A stretch of DNA of 64,000 nucleotides, taken from Photorhabdus noenieputensis. Its GTDB lineage: Bacteria > Pseudomonadota > Gammaproteobacteria > Enterobacterales > Enterobacteriaceae. The DNA is taken from the NCBI RefSeq assembly GCF_018448935.1, contig NZ_RCWC01000001.1, positions 186,001 through 250,000 of the forward strand, in the 5' to 3' direction. The position numbers and the translations under genes were made by a program. Of the stretch, positions 1-11,600 are shown piece after piece. Positions within the stretch are counted from its first letter, which is position 1, and the number at the start of each line of letters is the position of its first letter. The notes beneath the pieces were generated by a model. That model was not told the DNA's origin. It saw nothing but the letters and a program-made list of their open reading frames with translations, and ran no database searches.

Positions 1-172
1 TCACTGGATTGAACCCTATTTTTACTTATGGTTCATTTTGGTTTTCAGTGATAACTTTCATTTTAAGATATCGTTTGCGTCGCGTTTTTTAGCCGCTTTT
101 TGTTCATGATTCACAGTATCTGTCGGTTAATACGCGGTATGTTTTCATGTAGGAAATGAAAAGAGGGAAATA

Positions 173-1267
173 ATGGCAAAACAAACCCCATTGTATGACC
201 AGCATCTGGCTTGTGGTGCACGTATGGTAGATTTTCATGGCTGGATGATGCCTTTGCATTATGGTTCACAAATGGATGAGCATCATACTGTCCGCACTCA
301 TGCCGGTATGTTTGATGTTTCCCACATGACGATTGTGGATCTGCATGGTACTGGTTGCCGTGATTTTCTGCGTTATTTGCTGGCAAATGACATTGCTAAA
401 CTGACAGAAAAGGGTAAAGCCCTATACACCGGGATGCTTAATGCTTCTGGCGGTGTAATTGATGACCTGATTGTTTATTACCTTAGCAATGATTTTTATC
501 GATTGGTGGTCAATTCTGCGACTCGTGAGAAAGATCTGGCTTGGATTAATGAACATGTAGCCAGTTACCAGGTTGATATTCAGGTTCGTGATGATCTGGC
601 ATTAATTGCGGTTCAGGGGCCTGAAGCTCAGGTAAAAGTGCAGTCTCTATTGAATGATGAACAAAAACAGACTATTGCCGGAATGAAACCTTTCTTTGGT
701 GTGCAGGCGGGGGATCTGTTTATCGCAACAACGGGTTATACCGGTGAAGCGGGTTATGAAGTGGCATTACCAAAAGAGCAAGCAGCGGATTTCTGGCAAA
801 AATTGCTGAGTGTCGGCGTAAAGCCTGCGGGATTAGGTGCGCGTGATACGTTACGGCTTGAAGCCGGTATGAACCTCTATGGACAGGAAATGGATGAAAC
901 CATTTCTCCCCTTGCGGCTAACATGAGTTGGACAATCGCTTGGAAACCGGAAGATCGCCAGTTTATCGGTCGTGAAGCGCTAGAAAAACAGCGTGAAGAG
1001 GATACTGAGCAGTTAGTTGGCTTGGTGATGAGAGAAAAGGGTGTGTTACGCGGTGGTTTAATAGTTAGTTTTACTGATGAGATGGGTGCCTTACATTCTG
1101 GCGTTATTACCAGTGGTACGTTCTCTCCAACATTAGGATTCAGTATTGCCCTTGCCCGTGTGCCGCAGGGAATTGGTGAACAGGCGGTTGTCCAAATCCG
1201 CAATCGTGAAATGCCGGTTCAGGTAGTCAAACCTAGCTTTGTACGGGCGGGTAAACCTCTCGTATAG
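173..1267 (+). CDS. gcvT: Glycine cleavage system T protein (aminomethyltransferase)
   Basis: GcvT takes the aminomethyl group carried on the lipoyl arm of GcvH and, with tetrahydrofolate, releases ammonia and 5,10-methylene-THF; it acts in the cytosol as part of the four-protein glycine cleavage complex. The 364-residue length is what I recall for E. coli GcvT, and the N-terminal folate-binding fold (residues from about 1, with the DVSHM motif near residue 48) and the C-terminal domain are both complete. The ATG has a GAGG Shine-Dalgarno about 6 bases upstream. It is the first gene of gcvT-gcvH-gcvP, all on one strand. The 172 bases upstream should hold the operon promoter; I could not identify GcvA or Lrp sites by eye. 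Identity is very secure. Confidence 0.97.
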   Translation: MAKQTPLYDQHLACGARMVDFHGWMMPLHYGSQMDEHHTVRTHAGMFDVSHMTIVDLHGTGCRDFLRYLLANDIAKLTEKGKALYTGMLNASGGVIDDLIVYYLSNDFYRLVVNSATREKDLAWINEHVASYQVDIQVRDDLALIAVQGPEAQVKVQSLLNDEQKQTIAGMKPFFGVQAGDLFIATTGYTGEAGYEVALPKEQAADFWQKLLSVGVKPAGLGARDTLRLEAGMNLYGQEMDETISPLAANMSWTIAWKPEDRQFIGREALEKQREEDTEQLVGLVMREKGVLRGGLIVSFTDEMGALHSGVITSGTFSPTLGFSIALARVPQGIGEQAVVQIRNREMPVQVVKPSFVRAGKPLV

Positions 1268-1388
1268 TCATTTTTATCGAATAATAACTTGATGAGTAAA
1301 TAGCAATTTATCCCAGTAGGCATGATTGGTGCAGGAGCACAACATAGCCTAATAGGGGTAGATTCTAGGATTGAAGGAGATGATGGTA

Positions 1389-1781
1389 ATGAGTAATGTA
1401 CCCGCAGAATTAAGATATGCCCAATCACATGAGTGGGTTCGTGCAGAAGGTAATGGTGAATACACGGTAGGCATTACCGCGCATGCACAGGAGCTGCTAG
1501 GCGATATGGTTTTTGTTGATTTGCCGGAAGTAGGTAATGAAATCAATCTTGGTGATGATTGCGCGGTTGTTGAATCAGTGAAAGCGGCTTCCGATATCTA
1601 TGCACCACTGGGTGGTGAAATTATTGCCGTTAATGAAGCGCTAAATGACTCGCCTGAATTGGTTAACAGTGAGCCTTATAACGAAGGTTGGCTGTTCCGT
1701 ATTAAAGCCTCTGATGAAAGTGAACTTTCGGGTTTGCTGGATGCCGAAGGATATCAGGCACTTCTGGACGAAGAAGAATAA
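1389..1781 (+). CDS. gcvH: Glycine cleavage system H protein (lipoyl carrier)
   Basis: GcvH is the small lipoylated shuttle that carries the aminomethyl intermediate between GcvP, GcvT and Lpd. I chose the ATG at 1389 because it gives the canonical MSNVPAE N-terminus and 130 residues, and has AAGGAGA 8 bases upstream. The frame is open back to a TTG at 1371, but that codon sits in the Shine-Dalgarno region. The lipoyl-attachment lysine is K65 in the ESVKAASD motif. The gap to gcvT is about 120 bases, long enough for processing or an internal promoter, though none is evident. The protein continues to its normal E/D-rich C-terminus and nothing is missing. Confidence 0.97.
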   Translation: MSNVPAELRYAQSHEWVRAEGNGEYTVGITAHAQELLGDMVFVDLPEVGNEINLGDDCAVVESVKAASDIYAPLGGEIIAVNEALNDSPELVNSEPYNEGWLFRIKASDESELSGLLDAEGYQALLDEEE

Positions 1782-1793
1782 TATGCTTACCGT

Positions 1794-1826
1794 CGCCCTG
1801 TTTCACATTGTGAGCAGGGCGTTTTT
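1794..1826 (+). terminator. Intrinsic terminator-like hairpin between gcvH and gcvP
   Basis: A 7-bp G/C-rich stem CGCCCTG / CAGGGCG (1794-1800 / 1815-1821) encloses an inner TCACA/TGTGA pairing and is followed directly by five T residues. It has the form of a rho-independent terminator but lies inside the operon, 42 bases before the gcvP start, so it could attenuate gcvP relative to gcvTH. Confidence 0.75.
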
Positions 1827-1868
1827 ATTTGTATGCCATTTCTGGCCGGCTTCAGGAATTAGTAACAA

Positions 1869-4745
1869 ATGACCCAGACATTAAGCCAACTCGAAAATCA
1901 GGGCGAGTTTATCCGCCGTCATATTGGCTCTTCCGCCGAACAGCAAAAAGAGATGCTGGCGACAGTGGGGGCGAGTTCCCTCAATGATTTAACACAGAAA
2001 ATTGTTCCCCGTGATATCGCGTTGCCAGAGCCGCCCGATGTTGGCGGTGGTGCGACTGAACAGCAAGCACTAGCTGAACTGAAAGCGATTGCCAGCCAAA
2101 ATAAACGTTACCAATCCTATATTGGTATGGGGTATGTGCCTGCGGTGCTTCCACCGGTTATTTTGCGTAATTTATTAGAAAATCCTGGCTGGTATACCGC
2201 TTATACACCTTATCAACCAGAAGTTTCTCAAGGTCGCCTTGAATCACTATTGAATTTCCAGCAAGTGACGATCGATTTGACGGGGTTGGATATTGCTTCT
2301 GCTTCTCTGTTGGATGAAGCTACCGCGGCGGCTGAAGCAATGGCAATGGCAAAACGTACCAGCAAGCTGAAAAATGCTGACCGTTTCTTTGTTGCTGATG
2401 ATATCCATCCTCAAACATTGGACGTTGTTCGTACCCGCGCGGAAACCTTTGGCTTTGATGTGATTGTGGATAAAGCAGAAAAAGTCTTGGAGTTGGACGG
2501 TGTATTTGGTGTGTTGTTGCAACAGGTTGGTACAACAGGTGAAGTTCATGATTATGCTGATCTGATCGCACAACTGAAACAGCGCAAAATCATTGTCAGT
2601 GTTGCCGCTGACTTGATGGCGTTGGTGCTTTTGACCGCACCGGGTAAACAAGGGGCTGACATTGTGTTTGGTTCTGCCCAGCGCTTTGGGGTACCAATGG
2701 GTTATGGCGGTCCCCACGCAGCATTTTTTGCCAGCCGTGATGAATTCAAACGTTCTATGCCGGGACGTATTATCGGCGTTTCCCGTGATGCGGCAGGTAA
2801 TGTGGCGCTGCGCATGGCAATGCAGACCCGTGAGCAGCATATCCGTCGTGAGAAAGCGAATTCCAACATCTGTACGGCTCAGGTGTTGTTGGCAAATATC
2901 GCCGGGATGTATGCGGTATATCATGGTTTGAAAGGACTAAAACGCATTGCAGGCCGTATTCATCGTCTGACTGACATTCTGGCGGCCGGGTTACAGAAAG
3001 CTGGATTTACTCTACGTTACAAAACTTGGTTTGATACGTTGACGGTGGAAGTTGCTGATAAAGCGGCGGTATTGGCCCGGGCAGACAAAGCTGAAATCAA
3101 TTTGCGTACCGATATTTATGGTGCGGTGGGTATCACATTGAGTGAAGCTACCTGTCGTAATGATCTGATTAAATTGTTCTCTGTGCTGACAGGCACGGAT
3201 GACAAGCTAGATGTCGAAGCACTGGATCAAGAGTTGATGACGGAAAGTCACTCCATTCCTGCATCCATGTTGCGCAGTGATGAAATTCTTCTGCATCCAA
3301 ATTTCAACCGCTATCACAGCGAAACGGATATGATGCGCTATATGCATCGTCTTGAGCGCCGAGATTTGGCACTGAATCAGGCCATGATCCCATTGGGTTC
3401 TTGCACCATGAAACTTAATGCTGCGGCAGAAATGTTACCGATCTCTTGGCCTGAATTTAATGAACTACACCCATTCTGTCCGCCGGAGCAAGCGCAGGGT
3501 TATCAGCAAATGATCAGCCAATTATCTCACTGGCTGGTGCAACTGACGGGTTATGATGCTGTTTGTATGCAACCAAACTCCGGCGCGCAGGGTGAATATG
3601 CGGGTCTGCTTGCTATTCGCCGTTACCATGAAAGCCGTGGAGAAGGGCATCGTCATATCTGTTTAATCCCAAGCTCTGCACATGGCACCAACCCGGCTTC
3701 TGCTCATATGGCAGGTATGACAGTGGTGGTGGTGAGTTGCGATAAAGAAGGCAACATTGATCTGGCGGACCTGCGTGAAAAAGCGGAAAAATCCGGTGGC
3801 GAGCTTTCCTGCATCATGGTGACTTATCCATCAACCCACGGCGTATATGAAGAAACTATTCGTCAGGTATGTGAAATCATTCATCAGTATGGTGGTCAGG
3901 TTTACCTTGATGGTGCGAATATGAACGCGCAGGTTGGTATCACCGCGCCAGGTTTTATCGGTGCTGATGTTTCACACCTCAACCTGCATAAAACATTCTG
4001 TATTCCACACGGCGGCGGTGGTCCAGGAATGGGGCCGATTGGCGTAAAAGCCCATTTAGCGCCGTTCTTACCGGGGCACTCGGTAGTTCAAATGGATGTC
4101 CTTACTGAACAGAGAGCTGTGTCTGCGGCACCATTTGGTAGTGCTTCTATTTTGCCGATTAGCTGGATGTATATCCGTATGATGGGTTCACAAGGATTGA
4201 AACAGGCAAGCCAGACGGCGATTTTGAATGCTAACTATATTGCTGCCCGCCTAAAGAATGATTATGACGTGTTGTATACCGGTCATAATGGTTATGTGGC
4301 GCATGAGTGTATTCTGGATATTCGGCCTTTGAAAGAAGAGTTTGGTATCAGCGAGATGGATATTGCTAAGCGCTTGATTGACTACGGCTTCCATGCGCCA
4401 ACCATGTCATTCCCGGTTGCTGGCACGCTAATGGTGGAACCTACAGAATCAGAAAGCAAAGTAGAAATTGATCGCTTTGTGGATGCTATGCTGGCAATTC
4501 GTGCTGAAATTGGCAAAGTGGCAAAAGGCGAGTGGTCGTTAGAAGATAACCCATTGGTCAATGCGCCTCACGTACAAGCTGAACTGGTTTCTGACTGGAG
4601 CCATAGTTACAGCCGTGAAACTGCGGTTTTCCCAACCCTGGAAACCAAAGCCAATAAATATTGGCCTGCGGTTAAACGCCTTGATGATGTTTACGGTGAT
4701 CGTAACCTGCATTGTTCTTGTGCACCTGTCAGTGATTATCAATAA
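1869..4745 (+). CDS. gcvP: Glycine dehydrogenase (decarboxylating), P protein
   Basis: GcvP is the PLP-dependent decarboxylase of the glycine cleavage system: it releases CO2 from glycine and passes the aminomethyl group to lipoyl-GcvH. The 958-residue protein is close to the E. coli length (957) and spans the paired N- and C-terminal aminotransferase-like halves. The PLP-binding lysine is K708 in the [15 protein letters not shown] motif, followed by the Gly-rich loop typical of the family. ATG at 1869 gives the expected MTQTLSQLE start. It lies downstream of gcvH with a hairpin in between, and the sequence after the stop becomes very AT-rich, marking the end of the core block. Confidence 0.97.
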   Translation: MTQTLSQLENQGEFIRRHIGSSAEQQKEMLATVGASSLNDLTQKIVPRDIALPEPPDVGGGATEQQALAELKAIASQNKRYQSYIGMGYVPAVLPPVILRNLLENPGWYTAYTPYQPEVSQGRLESLLNFQQVTIDLTGLDIASASLLDEATAAAEAMAMAKRTSKLKNADRFFVADDIHPQTLDVVRTRAETFGFDVIVDKAEKVLELDGVFGVLLQQVGTTGEVHDYADLIAQLKQRKIIVSVAADLMALVLLTAPGKQGADIVFGSAQRFGVPMGYGGPHAAFFASRDEFKRSMPGRIIGVSRDAAGNVALRMAMQTREQHIRREKANSNICTAQVLLANIAGMYAVYHGLKGLKRIAGRIHRLTDILAAGLQKAGFTLRYKTWFDTLTVEVADKAAVLARADKAEINLRTDIYGAVGITLSEATCRNDLIKLFSVLTGTDDKLDVEALDQELMTESHSIPASMLRSDEILLHPNFNRYHSETDMMRYMHRLERRDLALNQAMIPLGSCTMKLNAAAEMLPISWPEFNELHPFCPPEQAQGYQQMISQLSHWLVQLTGYDAVCMQPNSGAQGEYAGLLAIRRYHESRGEGHRHICLIPSSAHGTNPASAHMAGMTVVVVSCDKEGNIDLADLREKAEKSGGELSCIMVTYPSTHGVYEETIRQVCEIIHQYGGQVYLDGANMNAQVGITAPGFIGADVSHLNLHKTFCIPHGGGGPGMGPIGVKAHLAPFLPGHSVVQMDVLTEQRAVSAAPFGSASILPISWMYIRMMGSQGLKQASQTAILNANYIAARLKNDYDVLYTGHNGYVAHECILDIRPLKEEFGISEMDIAKRLIDYGFHAPTMSFPVAGTLMVEPTESESKVEIDRFVDAMLAIRAEIGKVAKGEWSLEDNPLVNAPHVQAELVSDWSHSYSRETAVFPTLETKANKYWPAVKRLDDVYGDRNLHCSCAPVSDYQ

Positions 4746-4761
4746 TCACTAATAAAATAGT

Positions 4762-4787
4762 CAACGTCAGTATAATAACTGGCGTTG
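4762..4787 (+). terminator. Hairpin just after gcvP, possible terminator
   Basis: CAACGTCAGT (4762-4771) pairs with ACTGGCGTTG (4778-4787) around a 6-base loop with one G-U wobble. It starts 16 bases after the gcvP stop. There is no clean T-run, so it may be a weak or rho-assisted end of the gcv transcript. Confidence 0.45.
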
Positions 4788-5318
4788 CCATTATCTGTAT
4801 TTATTGGCGAAGTCGATTTAAATATAAAATTATTTTATATATTTAATGGCTTTTTCTCCCGAATTTCACATGCTATTTCTAACCTAATAATATCTTCCAT
4901 TATTGCTATTGTTATTTAATAAAATGTTTTTATTGATATTTTATTTAAATAAATTTTTATGGTAATGATATTTCATTAATAAAAAATTGAAACTATTATC
5001 AATATAATAATTTATTATTATTGTATGATATTCGCAATCCTTAGAAATTTCATGAATTAAGTTTTCCTATGAGTGTCTCTGCTGTTGAAACAGGGAAACA
5101 CGGTGAGTAGTACGAGAGTGATTCTTTTCCTTCTATTCTGTCACCATTGAGTATCTCCAGTCTTACCGCGATTTTCTGGCATTTAATATATCAAATTCTC
5201 CATTAGCAGGATTAAAAACCCGGACGCTGATCACATTTTATACTAATGATTTGGACGGACAAATAATTAGCCATTAGAATAGTTTAATTATGTCACTATC
5301 AAATTATTAATATTTTCT
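4788..5318. other. AT-rich intergenic region before the TPS locus
   Basis: About 530 bases without a supportable gene. Stretches of this region and the gcvP end (for example AATAATCACTAATA near 4742, ATTGAAACTAT near 4987) recur in diverged form at 18405-18900, upstream of the next cluster. It presumably holds the promoter for the tps genes, but I cannot define -35/-10 boxes with confidence. Confidence 0.5.
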
Positions 5319-5600
5319 ATGGAAAGATTATCGCTTTATCACCGCAGTCTGGCAGCACTTACCCTGCTGGCAATATCCGAATGGACACATGTTTCAACAT
5401 CGGGTGCATTGGGATCTACTTGTCACACTATTCACCGTATTGAATTTGCCGGGGCGGAAAGTTTGTCCCGGTCAGACCAAGAACACTCGATGCATCCTTA
5501 TTTATCCGCAGGGTTAACTTTGCAGGATATCAACGCATGGGTACGAAAAACCGCTAATACCTCATTGGGTAATTTATTAGTCAGCATTACTGACTTTGAC
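5319..5600 (+). pseudogene. Truncated TpsB (two-partner secretion transporter) N-terminal/POTRA remnant
   Basis: The reading frame from 5319 encodes a short hydrophobic N-terminus and then a segment (about residues 34-85; key parts CHTIHRIEFAGAESLS and TLQDINAWVRKTAN) that matches what I know of the first POTRA domain of ShlB/FhaC-type transporters. A complete TpsB has two POTRA domains plus a 16-strand beta-barrel and runs to roughly 550 residues. Here the similarity stops after about 90 residues, and the frame simply runs into the tpsA start region in another register. It is therefore a remnant of the transporter gene that usually precedes a tpsA gene. Secretion of the downstream exoprotein would need a TpsB encoded elsewhere. 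The end coordinate is approximate. Confidence 0.65.
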
Positions 5601-5629
5601 ACATTTAAATTAAGAAAAGGGATAATACG

Positions 5630-8600
5630 ATGGATAAACTCCACAACTCGATGGCCAGGGTCACGAGTTATCTTTTAATTTACCTGACGGCAATCCAGCC
5701 GTTGCACCCGGCTATGGCTGTCGGCATCACACCGGATAACAACCGCACACAAGTACAAAATCAGGGCGATGTACCGGTGGTGAATATCGCCACGCCGAAT
5801 GATGCGGGCATATCCCACAACACCTACCAAGAATTCAATGTTGCCACTCAGGGGACCGTACTTAATAACGCGACACAGGCGGCTCAATCACAACTGGCAG
5901 GACAACTTAACGCGAACCCTAACCTAAAAGGTAAAGCGGCGGAACTGATTATTAACGAAGTCACCGGCAGTGGCCGCTCTGACCTACAAGGCCAGTTGGA
6001 AATTGTTGGTAATAAAGCCAACGTGATGATTGCCAACCCTAACGGCATTACCTGTGATGGTTGTGGTTTTATTAATACCGCCAGCGCAACCCTGACCACC
6101 GGTAAACCCCAATTTGATAAACAGGGCGCACTGGAATCACTGGAAGTGAAAAAAGGCCAGATTACCATTGGCGGCAAAGGGCTGGACGGCAAGACGACGG
6201 ATTATGTCGATATCATCAGCCGGGCGGCGGAGTTGAATGGAAAAATTCAGGCTAACACTCTGTCGCTGACTCAGGGGGCTAACCGTATTAGCTTGAAAGA
6301 CGGCACGGTTAAACCTATCGCCGGAGAAGGGGCAAAACCACAATTAGCGGTTGATACCAAAGCTTTAGGCGGCATGTATGCCAATAAAATCCGACTGGTT
6401 GCCACTGAAAAGGGAGTTGGGGTTAATCTCACTAATCTGACCACAACCCAAGACGATATCAGTTTAACTGCCGAGGGTAAAATTACCTTGGGGAAGGTGC
6501 ACGCCAAGACGGACATTAATATCAATAGCAAAGCCATTGAAACGGTGGCACAAAGCCATGTGCAGGCGGGTCAACATCTGAGATTGACCACTGAAACATT
6601 GCGGAATCAAGGTCAAATCCGTGCGGGTGGTGATGTCACGATTAAAGCGACTCAACTTGATAACATAAACCCGACTAAGCAAAGTCACCCTATTATTACC
6701 GCGAATAAAAATAACAACATTACCGCTAACGAGATAAATAATGTTGGTGAATTAAGCGCGGGACAAAATCTCACCCTGACAGGCAAAAATTTTTCAACCA
6801 AAGCGATAAAAGATAGTCAGCAGAATATCATTGGTAAACTGAGTGCCGGTGGGGATTTGACGGCTGTCTTTAAAGAGGGATTTAGTTTTGATTTTGATAA
6901 AGAACATTTTAAAGCGGGAAAGAGACCCACTGATCTGGCATTAATCACCGGGAAAAACATTTCTCTCACTGCCCGAGATTTAGCAAATCGCGCGTCAATG
7001 AGGGCAGAACAAAACTTAACCGCTGACGCGGAAACAATCTATTTAGGCCAGGGGAATTTAAAAGCCGGGAACCATGTCGTGTTGAATGGAAAATCACATC
7101 TTGATGTGAATGGCTATGATATCTCCGGTCGTGATGTGACCTTGCTTGCTGGTCGGGGGATGCTGTCTATTGTCTCTGGAGACGACTATACCTCGGAAGG
7201 AATAAGGGTATTAACCACGCTTTCTGCTGATAACATATTACGTATTATTGCCGATGGTCCTATTGATATTGCAGATACCCTGATTAACCGGGCGAAAAAT
7301 ATCTTTTTGGCCACCAATGATAAGCTTGAGATTTATGCCTCTGGTGATTTAATTGATGAGCAGAGTCCACTCAATGATAGCGCTAAACAAGAATTAATTA
7401 ATCAGCGTCTGCGCCAGCTTAGCCAATTGCAAGCGGATGAAAATATTGAGATCCATGCAGGAAAGATTGTCGATCTGAGAAGCATTTCCTTGACGGCAGG
7501 GAAGGATATCACGCTGACCAGTGGCGGCATACTTGATGTGAGTAAAATCACGGCAGAGAACCCCTATGAATATTCAAATGAGCATGGAGATGACTATGAA
7601 AAACATGATGAATATGAAAATGCCGATGACGAGGAAGACGAACAATCCTACTCACAACTTCAATTACCGATAGCGAGCAGTATTATCACTGCCGGCAATA
7701 ACTTAACCCTTAATGCTGGCGGTAATATTATTGATACTGAGGCAACGTTATTGGCAAAAGGGACGACTGCCATCACCAAAAACAACGCAGAGTTGCATTC
7801 ACCGACAGGGAGGTATAACTCAGTTGAAGGTAAATATACGCCGGTGACTTCTGCACTGATTGCACGTGCGTTAAGTCATGCTCCTCAACTGACTATAAAC
7901 TCCTCAGAAGTAGAAGGAGAAGTTCCGGGGATTAAACTGGCGGATAAACAAACCCGGATCACATCGAAAAACAATCGCCCTATTATTCATATTGCGGCAC
8001 CTAACGCCCGGGGTGTTTCACATAACCGCTATCAGGAATTTAATGTTGGCACTTCGGGACTGGTATTGAATAACGCTACTCATGATACACAGTCTCTACT
8101 GGCGGGAAAAATTGGCGCGAATCTTAACTTCAACGGTAAATCGGCCGAGCTGATTATTAATGAAGTGGTGGGGACTTTAGCCTCAAATCTGCAAGGGCTG
8201 TTGGAAGTCGCAGGGCAGAAAACCAATGTTTTCATTGTTAACCCGAACGGCATGACCTGTAATGGCTGTCGCTTTGTTAATACCCCGGCTGTCACCTTAT
8301 CGACCGGTAAACCGGTGTTTGATAAAGATGGTGCGTTAGCGGCCCTGGAAGTGAAAAAAGGCGCTATCACCTTGGGTGAAAAGGGACTGGATGCAACGGC
8401 GCAAGATTCTATCGATGTCATCAGCCGGACCACTAAGCTTAACGGCAAACTACAGGCGAAAAACCTGACATTGACACAAGGCCCCAACCGGATTGATTTC
8501 AAACGCGGGACCCTTGTTCCTATTGCCGATGAAGGTTATACCCCTTGGAACGCGATTGATACCGGGTTATTAGGGGGAATGTATGCCAATAAAATCCGTC

Positions 8601-11600
8601 TGGTGAGTACCGAGCCGGGTAAGGCTGTCAATCTGACCAACCTGACGGCAACCCAAGGCGACATCAGTCTGACGGCGGATGGCAAGGTGACTCTGGGGGA
8701 TGTACAGGCCAAAACGGATATCACCGTTAACGGTAAAGACATTGACATGGCGAAAAAAAGTCATATGCAAGCCGGTCAACATCTAATATTGACAACCGAT
8801 ACATTGCAGAGTTGGGGACGAATTCGTGCCGACGGTGATGTCACTATTAAAGCGAAAACCTTGTCTTTAGATGGGGGAAATATCACCGCCGGGAACCAGG
8901 TTCTGCTACAGGGAAAGAACAGTTTTACGGTGCGTGGCACGGATATTTCAGGTCATGACATTACCTTAATTTCCAGCGGTGGTGGTATTTCTGTTTCATC
9001 TGGAGGCGATAATTCCACTGCGGCAGGTACACGGGCATTATCCACTATTTCTGCGGTTAATACGTTGCGAATTCTGTCTGAACAGGGAATATCGCTTTCA
9101 GATACGTTAATTAACCGGGCAAAAAATATCTTTTTAGCAGGTAATGGTTGGGTTAATACTAATCAGCATTTGGCAGCGGATGAGAATATTGATCTTCACG
9201 CTGGAGGGGGGATAAATTTGGATGGGATTTCCCTGACCGCCGGGAAAGATATTACCGTGACCAGTGGTGGCTCGATTAATATTGGCAAGGTCACCGCCGG
9301 CAACAATTTAGCGCTGATTGCCGACAGCAATATAACAGAGACAACATTATCGGCAGAAGGAGCGACCACTGTCGCCCAATATAGTACCGCGTTGCACTTA
9401 GCCGACGGGAAATATACCCCGGTGACTTCGGCGTTGATTGATCTTGCATTAAGCAATGCCCCACAACTGACCATCAATATCCCAGAAATAGCTGGTGGAA
9501 TACCCGGGATTCAACTGGCGGATAAGCGAGCGCGGATTGCTGTGAGAAATAACCTGCCTATTATCCATATTGCGGAGCCTAATTCTCAAGGTATTTCACA
9601 TAACCGTTATCGAGAGTTTAATGTTGGGGCAGCCGGGCTGGTGCTCAATAATGCTACCGAAGCTAGCCAATCCGTACTGGTGGGACAAATTGGGGCAAAC
9701 CCTAACTTCAATGGTAAATCGGCTGAGTTGATTATTAATGAAGTGGTGGGGACCTTAGCCTCAAATCTACAGGGCCTGTTGGAAGTGGTGGGGCGAAAAG
9801 CCCCAGTCTTCATCGCTAACCCGAACGGCATAACCTGTCATGGTTGTGGCTTTATCAATACCCCGGCTGTCACCTTATCGACCGGGAACCCGGTGTTTGA
9901 TAAAGAGGGTGCATTAGCGGCTTTAGAAGTGAAAAAAGGCACTATAACCTTTGATGAAAAGGGGCTGGATGCAACGGCGCAGGATGATGTTGATATTATC
10001 AGCCGGGCGACGGTACTTAACGGCAAAGTGCAGGCGAAAAACCTGACATTGACACAAGGGTCCAACCGGATTGATTTCAAACACGGGACTCTTGTCCCTA
10101 TTGCAGGCGAAGGTAATACCCCTTGGAACGCGATTGATACCGGGTCATTGGGGGGAATGTATGCCAATAAAATCCGTCTGGTGAGTACTGAGGCGGGTAA
10201 GAAAGTTAACCTGACCAACCTGACCGCAACGCAAGGCGACATTAGTTTGACGGCGGATGGCAAGGTGACACTGGGAGATGTACAGGCCAAAACGGATATC
10301 ACCGTTAGCAGTAAAGACATTAAAACGGCGGAACAGAGCCATGTACAGGCAGGGAAAGATATCACGCTTGCCGCGAACACGCTGAACAACACCGGTAAGA
10401 TTATCGCAGAAGGTGACATGCGGTTATTTATCGACCATTTATACAATCAGAATAAGGGGCTGATTCAGGCAAATAACCATCTCTGGTTGCAAAAAGACGC
10501 GAGCGGTAATTTAAGCACTGAAATTAACAACACTTCAGCGACGCTAAAAACCAATAGCGGCGATATTATTATTCGCACAAAAGCGTTAAATAATGACAGG
10601 GATGCTAGCGTCGCTGCGGGAATGAACGCTTATATCAATGCGACAAAGCTGGATAACAGCCAAAGCCAGTTTCATGCGAAAAAAAATCTCATCTTAACCG
10701 GTCACGACTTTAACCACGGGATGGACGGTAAACTTTCAGCCGATCTAAATGTGGTGGCCGATTTTATTAATCAATTCAACGGAACGGCATTCATACTGGC
10801 GAAAAATATTCTGCTTCATGCCGGTGAAATTATCAATATAGGCCACCTCAAAGCGGACAATGATCTGTCCGTCATCGCTGAACGTAGAATGAATGCCCGC
10901 CAAAATACACTGGAAGCAAAGAGAAATCTGACTTTGATTGCGGGCAAAGATATTGAGGCATTTCAAGTCGGGTTGAAGGGAGAAAATATTGAACTGCTTA
11001 CGCACGAAGGCGACATCCGTATGTGGGGGGACGGTTCGCGTATTTCGGCCAGCGACAATTTGCGGATATTCGCGGATCACAAACTGGATCTCTATGATCT
11101 TTTGTTCGATAAATCAAACACGATAACGTTAAACGCGGGTCATGAAATTGATGTCAGTCAGATTAAATTGGCCGCACAGAAAAATCTGACACTCATTGCG
11201 GGCAAAGGTATCACTGCCCGTGAAACCGGGCTGAAAGGGGAAAATATTGAGCTTCTCGCGCGTGAGGGTGACATTAGGCTGCCGATGGGAGTGGAGGATT
11301 CTTCTCATATTTCGGCCAACAATAATGTGCAGATGTTTGCGAGCAACAAACTGGATCTCCAGGGGGTTTTGTTCGATAAAGCCAACACTATGACGTTAAA
11401 CGCGGGTCATGAAATTAATGCCGACCGGGTTAAATTAGTGGCAAATAAAAATCTGACCTTAATTGCGGGCAAAGATATCACCGCCCGTCAGGCAGAATTA
11501 AAAGGGGAAAATGTTGAACTTCTGGTGCGTGAAGGCGACATCCAAATGGGAAGGAATCGGCCTTATGAGTTATTAGCCTCAATTTCGGCCGATAATCATT

